Of a DNA stretch of 64,000 nt, positions 58,417 through 64,000 are shown piece by piece (the stretch's first letter is position 1; every line of letters starts with the position of its first letter). The position numbers and the translations under genes were made by a program. The notes under the pieces are model-generated. The model had not been told where the DNA came from. It searched no databases and saw only the letters and a list, made by a program, of their open reading frames with translations. The stretch spans positions 33,201 through 97,200 of the forward strand of contig DASYBB010000113.1 in assembly GCA_036501025.1 (NCBI GenBank), written 5' to 3'. Origin of the DNA: DASUBV01 sp036501025. Lineage in GTDB: Bacteria; Actinomycetota; Actinomycetes; Streptosporangiales; Streptosporangiaceae.

Positions 58417-58935
58417 ATGGTCGCGCCGTCCGTCAGCCCGCAGCTGGACCCCGCCCCGCCGCTCGACCCGTACGGCCTGGCCGTGGCCGACGCGGTGTCC
58501 CGGCTGCGCCGGGCCATGCGCCGCGCGGCCCGGGCGCAGGGCAGCGGCGGGCTCCCCGGCGGGCTGTCGGTCGCCCAGCTGGAGTTCCTGTCCTGCCTGG
58601 CCGAGAACCCGGGCGCCCGGCCCGGCCAGCTGGCCCGGCTGCTGCGCCTGGCGCCCAGCTCGGTGGCCACGCTGGTGCACGCACTGGCCCGCGAGCAGCT
58701 CATCGAGCGGATCGGCGGCGTCTCCGACCGGCGCACGGCGGTGCTGAGCCTGACCGCGGCGGGGGCCGGAGTGGTGACCAGCTGGCAGCAGGTGAACGCG
58801 CAGATCGTCACCGTGGCGCTGAGCCGGATGGAGCCGGCCAGCCGCGCGGTGCTGGAGCAGGCCCTGCCCGCGCTGGGCGAGCTCACCGGCGCCGTCGACG
58901 CCCTGGCCGACGAGGCCCTGGCCGGCCCGCCGTAG
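58417..58935 (+). CDS. MarR-family transcriptional regulator
   Basis: A 172-residue winged helix regulator. The DNA-binding part reads GARPGQLARLLRLAPSSVATLVHALAREQL, with wing GVSDRRTAVLSLTAAG. GAGG lies seven bases before the ATG. The MMPL exporter gene follows 51 bp later on the same strand and has its own leaderless-type promoter, so this regulator probably controls the exporter. Confidence 0.92.
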   Translation: MVAPSVSPQLDPAPPLDPYGLAVADAVSRLRRAMRRAARAQGSGGLPGGLSVAQLEFLSCLAENPGARPGQLARLLRLAPSSVATLVHALAREQLIERIGGVSDRRTAVLSLTAAGAGVVTSWQQVNAQIVTVALSRMEPASRAVLEQALPALGELTGAVDALADEALAGPP

Positions 58936-58974
58936 ACGCCGAGCCCGGCGGGCCCAGTGGTCGGCGGTTCCCCA

Positions 58975-58980
58975 TAAGCT
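58975..58980 (+). promoter_or_regulatory. -10 box TAAGCT, leaderless spacing
   Basis: TAAGCT ends six bases before the ATG at 58987. Confidence 0.5.
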
Positions 58981-58986
58981 CCTCCC

Positions 58987-61527
58987 ATGCATATCGACGC
59001 GATTTTTGGCGCGATCGGACGCTGGTCCGTGCGCCTGCGCTGGCTTGTCGTACTCATCTGGGTCGTCGGGGCCGTCGTCGCGGTGAATCAGCTGCCGTCG
59101 CTGAACAGCGTGACCCAGAGCAATAACGCCAAGTTCCTGCCGGCGAGCGCGCCGAGCCAGCACGCGATCGATCTGGCCGCCCCCTTCGGCAATTCCAACC
59201 AGCTCCCCATCCCGGTCCTGGCCGCGACCACCAGCGGGCCGCTGACGCCCGCGGACGTCAGCGCGCTGACTGCGCTGCAGCAGCAGCTCACCACCGTGCC
59301 GGGCGTCAAGGTGGTCAAGGACGTGGGGCGGTCGGCCAACGGGCAGGCCGAGCAGCTCCTGGCCCTGGCCGGCACGGCGGGCAGCAGCAACCCGAACTAC
59401 CTCAAGAGCCTGGTCGGCGGGATGCGGGCGAAGATCGCCAGCGCCGGCCTGCCGTCCGGGCTGCGCGTGCACCTGGCCGGTGACACGGCCGTTCAGGTGG
59501 ATGAGCAGAAGGCCTCCGGGAACACCGGCAGTCAGGTCCAGGACATCTCGCTGCTGTTCATCATCTTGCTGCTGGTGCTGATCTTCCGGTCGCTGACGCT
59601 CGCCCTGACCACGGTCGTGCCCGCCCTGGTGGCCGTGGTCATCTCCGGCCCGCTGGTGGCCGAGGCGGCCAAGCACGGCCTGCAGGTCTCGCCGCTGGCC
59701 CAGTACCTGCTGATTGTCCTCGTGCTGGGAGCCGGCACCGACTACGGGCTGTTCCTGGTATTCCGGACCCGGGAGGAGCTGCGCCGGTCCGGGCACGACG
59801 TGACGGGCGTGGACAGCGCGACCGTGGCCGACCGCGGCTGGCTGCGCACCGTCGCCTCCGACCTGGCCGGCCCGCGGCCGGCCGCGCGGACCGCGCTGGT
59901 CGAGGCCGTCACCCGGGTCGGGGAGTCGATCACCTTCTCGGCCGCCACGGTGATCGCGGCGGTGCTGACCCTGCTGACCGCCAGCTTCCCGTTCTACTCC
60001 GACCTCGGCATCCCGTTCGCCATCGCGGTCGGGGTCACCCTGATCGCGGGCCTGACGCTGCTGCCCGCCCTGCTGTCCATCCGGCTGTCGCTGCTGGCCA
60101 TCAAGCGCCGCACGTTCAGCGCGGTGTTCCGCCGGCCCAAGCTGATCCCGTGGAGCATCCAGGGCCAGTCCGGCGGCGCGGGCGTGTGGGGCCGGATCGC
60201 CGGGCGGATCGTCCGGCGGCCGGCGATCACACTGGTCATCGGCGTGGTCGCGTTCGGCGCGGTGGCCCTCGGCGTGCTCGGCTACGCCGCGGCGGGCTTC
60301 GGCGGCACCACCACCGCGCCGGCCGGCAGCGACTCCGCGGCCGGCACGGCGCTGCTGACCAAGTACTTCCCGCAGTCCGCGGCCAACCCGACGACGCCCA
60401 TCTTCAAGTTCAGCCAGCCGGTCTGGACCGACCCGCAGGTGCTGGCCAAGACGGCCACCGAGCTGCGGGCTAGCAGCCTGTTTACCCAGGTGGCGGCCCC
60501 GCTCAGCCCGACGGGCGCGGCGCTGCCGCCCGCCGACTACGCCGCGCTGCACGCTGGCCTCGGCCCGGCCGGCGCGCTGCCGGCGACGCAGCCGACGACC
60601 GGTCCGGCGACCAAGGTCCCGCCGGGCGTCTACCAGCTGTACCGGGCCACGGCGAACTTCATCAGCGCCGACGGGCGGACGGTGCAGTTCTCGGTCGGCC
60701 TGAAGGCCGGTGATCCGGGCGCGACCCCGGCGCTGCACGCGGTGCCGGCCATCCGGGCCGAGATCTCGAAGGTGGCCGCCTCGGTCCGCGCGGCGGACTC
60801 CGGCGTCGGCGGCGAGGCCCCCGCCCTTTATGACATCAGCTCCGTGTCTAACAGCGACCTGGCCCGGGTCATCCCGATCGCCATCGTGGCCATCGGCATC
60901 CTGCTGGCCCTGGTCCTGCGCAGCCTGGTCGCTCCGCTCTACCTGATCGCCTCGGTCGGGCTGTCGTACCTGGCCGCGCTGGGCCTGTCGGTGCTGCTGT
61001 TCATCAAGCTCGCGGGCGACCAGGGGCTGGTCTTCTTCCTGCCGTTCCTGATGTTCATCTTCCTGCTGGCGCTGGGCGAGGATTACAACATCCTGGTCAT
61101 GACGCGGATCCGGGAGGAGGCGCACAAGCTGCCGCTGCGCGAGGCCGTCACCAAGGCCATCTCGGTCACCGGCACGACGGTGACCTCGGCCGGGCTGGTG
61201 CTGGCGGGCACGTTCATCGTGTTCGGCCTGGTGGCCGGCGGCCAGTCGGGCGGCAGCCAGTTCCGCGACATCGCGCTCGGGCTGGCGCTGGGCATCCTGA
61301 TGGACACCTTCCTGGTCCGCACCCTGCTGGTGCCCTCCATCGTGGTGCTCCTCGGCCGGTGGAACTGGTGGCCGTCCAAGATCACGATCGACCAGGCCGG
61401 GCCGCCGGCCGGGCCGTCCGGGAACGGTCAGTCCGGGCACGGGCAGTCCGGACACGGCCGGGGGGTGGCGCCGCCCGGGCGGCCCGCGCCCGAGGCGGCT
61501 GCCACGCCGGCGCCCGAGCTGACCTGA
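58987..61527 (+). CDS. MMPL-family RND transporter
   Basis: An 846-residue membrane exporter of the MmpL type, which moves lipids or drugs outward using the proton gradient. It has the two-repeat RND layout with about 12 helices. The first helix lies at residues 18-37. The first repeat has GAGTDYGLFLVFRTREEL (about residue 250) and the second GEDYNILVMTRIREEA (about 698), each Asp-Tyr pair being the proton relay. The soluble domain between them carries FSQPVWTDPQVLAKT. The C-terminus is a Gly/Pro/Ala-rich tail. The MarR gene upstream is the likely regulator and the GT2 gene 13 bp downstream may be cotranscribed. Confidence 0.95.
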   Translation: MHIDAIFGAIGRWSVRLRWLVVLIWVVGAVVAVNQLPSLNSVTQSNNAKFLPASAPSQHAIDLAAPFGNSNQLPIPVLAATTSGPLTPADVSALTALQQQLTTVPGVKVVKDVGRSANGQAEQLLALAGTAGSSNPNYLKSLVGGMRAKIASAGLPSGLRVHLAGDTAVQVDEQKASGNTGSQVQDISLLFIILLLVLIFRSLTLALTTVVPALVAVVISGPLVAEAAKHGLQVSPLAQYLLIVLVLGAGTDYGLFLVFRTREELRRSGHDVTGVDSATVADRGWLRTVASDLAGPRPAARTALVEAVTRVGESITFSAATVIAAVLTLLTASFPFYSDLGIPFAIAVGVTLIAGLTLLPALLSIRLSLLAIKRRTFSAVFRRPKLIPWSIQGQSGGAGVWGRIAGRIVRRPAITLVIGVVAFGAVALGVLGYAAAGFGGTTTAPAGSDSAAGTALLTKYFPQSAANPTTPIFKFSQPVWTDPQVLAKTATELRASSLFTQVAAPLSPTGAALPPADYAALHAGLGPAGALPATQPTTGPATKVPPGVYQLYRATANFISADGRTVQFSVGLKAGDPGATPALHAVPAIRAEISKVAASVRAADSGVGGEAPALYDISSVSNSDLARVIPIAIVAIGILLALVLRSLVAPLYLIASVGLSYLAALGLSVLLFIKLAGDQGLVFFLPFLMFIFLLALGEDYNILVMTRIREEAHKLPLREAVTKAISVTGTTVTSAGLVLAGTFIVFGLVAGGQSGGSQFRDIALGLALGILMDTFLVRTLLVPSIVVLLGRWNWWPSKITIDQAGPPAGPSGNGQSGHGQSGHGRGVAPPGRPAPEAAATPAPELT

Positions 61528-61540
61528 CGGGCCGCCGCGC

Positions 61541-62596
61541 ATGAACGGCCCGCCGCTGATCAGCGTCGTCATCCCGGTCTACGACGTCGCCGCCTACCTG
61601 CCGCAATGCCTGGACTCGGTGCTGCCGCCAGGCGGCGACGTCGAGGTCATCGCGGTCGATGACGCCTCGCTGGACGGCTGCGGCGCGCTGTTAGACGAGC
61701 GGGCCGCCGCCGACCCGCGGCTGCGCGTCGTGCACCTGGCCGCCAACGGCGGCCCGGGCGCGGCCCGCACCGCCGGCCTGGACCGGGCCTGTGGCGAGTA
61801 CGTCTGGTTCGTCGACGCCGACGACCGCCTGGCCGACGGCGCCCTGGCCGCGGTGACCGCGGCGCTCGCCCCGCGGCCGGACGTGCTGCTCGTCGGCTGG
61901 GACGCCACCTACGACGGCCCGCCCGGGCGGGCAGCGATGCGGACCGTGCCCGGTCCGGGCCGCGAGGTCCTGGACCGGGTGCCCGCGGCGGGCACCACGC
62001 TGGACGCGCAGCCGGGGCTGATCGAGCTGAGCATGACGTCGTGGAGCAAGCTGCTGCGCCGGGAGTTCCTGGCCAAGCTCGGCGCCGGGTTCGGGCCCGG
62101 CATTCACGAGGACGTCATCGTGACCTGCGCGGCGCTGCTGGCCGCGGAGTCGGTCGGCGCGGTGGCCCGGCCCTGCTACCGCTACCGGCGGGACCGCCGC
62201 GGCCAGTTCATGGGCACGCCCGGCCCCGCGCACCTGGGCATCTTCGCGGCCTACCAGCAGGTGTTCGACCTCCTGGAGAGCCGCGCGGCGGCGGGCGCGG
62301 CGGCCAGCCCCGCGGTCGCGGCGGCCATCTTCGAGCGGGCCATCTGGCACTACACGACGGTGTTCCAGGCCACCGGGGCCTGGCCCGGCCGGGGCAGCCT
62401 GGTGCCGCGCGCGGCGCGGCGCGCGTTCTTCGCCCGGATGCACGCCGACTTCACCGCGCACCGCCCGCCCGGCTACCGGCGGCCACGCGGCGCGCGCGGC
62501 CTGAAGTTCGCGCTCATCGAGCGGAACGCCTACCTGCCCTACGTCGCGCTGGAGCCGCTCAACCGGCTCCGCATCGTCGCGCGCGGCCTCCGGTGA
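61541..62596 (+). CDS. Family 2 glycosyltransferase
   Basis: A 351-residue GT-A enzyme: SVVIPVYDVAAYLPQCLDSVL, VIAVDDASLDGC, and GEYVWFVDADDRLADGAL with the metal-binding DxD (about residue 90). The C-terminal 150 residues (WSKLLRREFLAKLG, IHEDVIVTCAALLAAESVG) match transferases of teichoic-acid or capsule pathways. It lacks membrane helices. It lies 13 bp after the MMPL gene, so exporter and transferase may handle the same glycolipid. It ends within a perfect 18-bp inverted repeat. Confidence 0.92.
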   Translation: MNGPPLISVVIPVYDVAAYLPQCLDSVLPPGGDVEVIAVDDASLDGCGALLDERAAADPRLRVVHLAANGGPGAARTAGLDRACGEYVWFVDADDRLADGALAAVTAALAPRPDVLLVGWDATYDGPPGRAAMRTVPGPGREVLDRVPAAGTTLDAQPGLIELSMTSWSKLLRREFLAKLGAGFGPGIHEDVIVTCAALLAAESVGAVARPCYRYRRDRRGQFMGTPGPAHLGIFAAYQQVFDLLESRAAAGAAASPAVAAAIFERAIWHYTTVFQATGAWPGRGSLVPRAARRAFFARMHADFTAHRPPGYRRPRGARGLKFALIERNAYLPYVALEPLNRLRIVARGLR

Positions 62597-62644
62597 TCAC
62601 GACGACTTTCCTGGCCAGGACAAGGAGAAAGTCGTCGTGATCAC
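62593..62644. terminator. Perfect 18-bp inverted repeat, bidirectional terminator
   Basis: GTGATCACGACGACTTTC (62593-62610) and its exact complement (62627-62644) surround a 16-base loop. The stop codon of the GT2 gene lies in the left arm. The opposing acyl-CoA dehydrogenase gene ends 107 bp to the right. TCCTGGCCAGGA across the loop edge could form an alternative hairpin. Confidence 0.8.
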
Positions 62645-62751
62645 GATGGCCGCGGGCTGCTGCCACCGCGGCGGGCGGCTGGGCCGGGGCGGCCCCCGTT
62701 TCGGATGGTCGGGGGCTGGCGCCCGGGACTCGACGGCGACGACGGCCCGGG

Positions 62752-63927
62752 TCAGACGAAGGCACCGGTGCCGGTGATCGCGCGGCCCACGATCAGCGTG
62801 TTGATCTCCCGGGTGCCCTCGTAGGAGTAGATCGCCTCGGCGTCGGCCACGAACCGGCCGACGTGGTGGTCGAGCAGGATCCCGTTGCCGCCGAGCAGCT
62901 CGCGGGCCAGGCCGACCGTCTCCCGCATCCGCACGGTGCAGAACACCTTGGCCAGCGCCGAGTGCTCGTCGCGGGCGTGGCCGCCGTCCTGCATCTGCGA
63001 CAGCCGGACGCACATGCACTCCGCCGCGGTCACGTTGGCCAGCATCTTGACCAGCTGGTCCTGGACGAGCTGGAAGCCGCCGATCGGCCGGCCGAACTGC
63101 TGCCGCTCCTTGGCGTAGGCGAGCGCGTGCTCGTAGGCGCCGCGGGCGCAGCCGACGGCCTCCCAGGCCACGCCGGCCCGGGTCATCCGCAGGACGGCCG
63201 ACATGTCGTGGAACGAGCTGGCCCCGGGCAGCCGGTTCGCCTCCGGGACGCGGGCGTTCTCCAGGGTGATCTCGGCGTTCTGCACGGCCCGCAGCGCGAT
63301 CTTGTTGTGCATCTTGACCGGGGTGAAGCCCGGCGTGCCCTGCTCCACGACGAAGCCCTTGACCTGGTGATCGGCCTCGTCGCGGGCCCAGATGACGACG
63401 TAGTCGGCGAACGTGGCGTTCCCGATCCACTTCTTGGCGCCGTTCAGGATCCACTCGTCGCCGTCGCGGCGGGCGGTGGTGGCCAGGCCGCCGGCGATGC
63501 CGGAGCCCACGTCGGGCTCGGTCAGGCCGAAGGCGCCGATCTTCTCCAGCCGGGCCATCTCCGGCAGCCAGCGCTGCTTCTGCTCCTGTGAGCCGAACAG
63601 GTAGATCGAGCCCATGGCCAGGCCGCTGTGCACGCCCATGAACGTCGACATCGACGAGTCGACCCGGGCGATCTGCATGGACACCATGCCGCTGAGCAGG
63701 CTGCTCTGCCCGCCGCAGCCGTAGCCGGAGTAGGACAGGCCCGCGATGCCGAGCCCGGCCAGCTGCGGGATCAGCTGGTACGGGAACTCCTCGCGCACCC
63801 AGTAGTCGTTGATGACCGGCTCGACTTCCTTCTCCATGAACTGCCGGACCTGGTGCAGCAAGTCCCGCCCGCTGTCGTCCACCAGCAGCTCAAGCGCGTA
63901 GAAGTCGCTGTCGCGGGCTCCGGTCAT
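62752..63927 (-). CDS. Acyl-CoA dehydrogenase, ACX4/glutaryl-CoA-dehydrogenase-like
   Basis: A 391-residue flavoenzyme that introduces a double bond in an acyl-CoA. FAD-site motifs are FGLTEPDVGSG (about residue 136), WILNGAKKWIGNATFADY (about 160) and RQQFGRPIGGFQLVQ. The catalytic base is Glu370 in SYEGTREINTL, as in glutaryl-CoA dehydrogenase. However, the segment DSSMSTFMGVHSGL lacks the Arg that binds the glutarate carboxylate in true glutaryl-CoA dehydrogenases. The sequence as a whole recalls plant ACX4 short-chain acyl-CoA oxidase. A short- or branched-chain acyl-CoA is therefore the likelier substrate. GAGGAGG precedes the ATG. Confidence 0.93.
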   Translation of the reverse strand: MTGARDSDFYALELLVDDSGRDLLHQVRQFMEKEVEPVINDYWVREEFPYQLIPQLAGLGIAGLSYSGYGCGGQSSLLSGMVSMQIARVDSSMSTFMGVHSGLAMGSIYLFGSQEQKQRWLPEMARLEKIGAFGLTEPDVGSGIAGGLATTARRDGDEWILNGAKKWIGNATFADYVVIWARDEADHQVKGFVVEQGTPGFTPVKMHNKIALRAVQNAEITLENARVPEANRLPGASSFHDMSAVLRMTRAGVAWEAVGCARGAYEHALAYAKERQQFGRPIGGFQLVQDQLVKMLANVTAAECMCVRLSQMQDGGHARDEHSALAKVFCTVRMRETVGLARELLGGNGILLDHHVGRFVADAEAIYSYEGTREINTLIVGRAITGTGAFV

Positions 63928-64000
63928 CAGTGCCTCCTCGAGCGGTATCGCCAGCCCCCGGGCTCACCTGCCCGGGGCGCGGCCGGTCAACCCTGGGGGG

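Noticed and set aside
58336..61572. A 1,078-codon open frame antisense to the MMPL gene
   Set aside because: Its translation is Arg/Gly/His/Asp-rich with no fold signal, as expected for the reverse complement of a GC3-rich gene. The sense gene has clear RND motifs.
1..64000. tRNA, rRNA and riboswitch genes
   Set aside because: I looked for cloverleaf-like and conserved T-loop sequences by eye and saw none I could support. A covariance-model scan would be decisive.

Overview
The window is chromosomal DNA of a very high-GC filamentous-type actinobacterium. The evidence is lineage-specific gene content: SepF and SepH division proteins, a DinB/mycothiol-type TIGR03086 protein, an F420/FMN LLM-class monooxygenase, a 13E12/DUF222 HNH protein, a DUF1707 protein, a SigE-like sigma factor, a GAF-SpoIIE phosphatase, an LAL-type LuxR regulator, and many GTG/TTG starts. 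I see no phage, insertion sequence, CRISPR array, rRNA or recognisable tRNA gene. Order-level placement (for example near Streptosporangiales) is only an inference.

Layout. 1-7.6 kb holds a partial ECF sigma factor with SnoaL domain, a GNAT, a Tat-exported phosphoesterase, a TIGR03086 protein, an SDR, a quinone-type reductase, a PLP-dependent cystathionine-beta-synthase-like enzyme and a divergent ECF-like sigma factor. 7.8-12.6 kb has an XRE regulator, a two-gene envelope-type unknown operon, an SDR with altered catalytic residues, a small membrane protein, and an LLM monooxygenase divergent from its MarR regulator around a perfect operator. 13.1-18.1 kb has a GT2/epimerase pair, a frameshifted VOC gene, a double-GNAT enzyme and a MarR/quinone-reductase divergon with twin operators. 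18.2-22.7 kb has a giant HNH protein, an unlinked sepF and a dienelactone hydrolase, followed by a strict 17-bp repeat array.

22.9-31.9 kb is the most coherent system: a five-gene, overlap-coupled minus-strand polysaccharide operon (WecA-like initiating transferase, GT4, epimerase, heparinase-like protein, two-domain dehydrogenase) divergent from a UDP-sugar dehydrogenase. 32.5-41 kb has a membrane FtsK/TraB-like translocase with a small partner, a DUF1707 protein, an SDR, a TetR, an orphan CbbX (RuBisCO activase) and a GntR-ABC operon. 41-52 kb has an LAL regulator, a methyltransferase, a GH18 chitinase with a large palindrome at its promoter, a membrane-protein pair, a SpoIIE-type phosphatase and a low-molecular-weight tyrosine phosphatase. 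52-64 kb has a 1,088-residue repeat-rich membrane-anchored protein, a PEBP lipoprotein, SepH, a MarR-MMPL exporter-GT2 run and an ACX4-like acyl-CoA dehydrogenase.

Two patterns cut across the window. Many transcription units begin with a TANNNT-like box exactly 6-7 nt before the start codon, the hallmark of leaderless mRNAs; this fixed several start choices. Seven unrelated proteins carry in-frame tandem repeats with the same 15-bp period, while the only comparable intergenic array has a 17-bp period.
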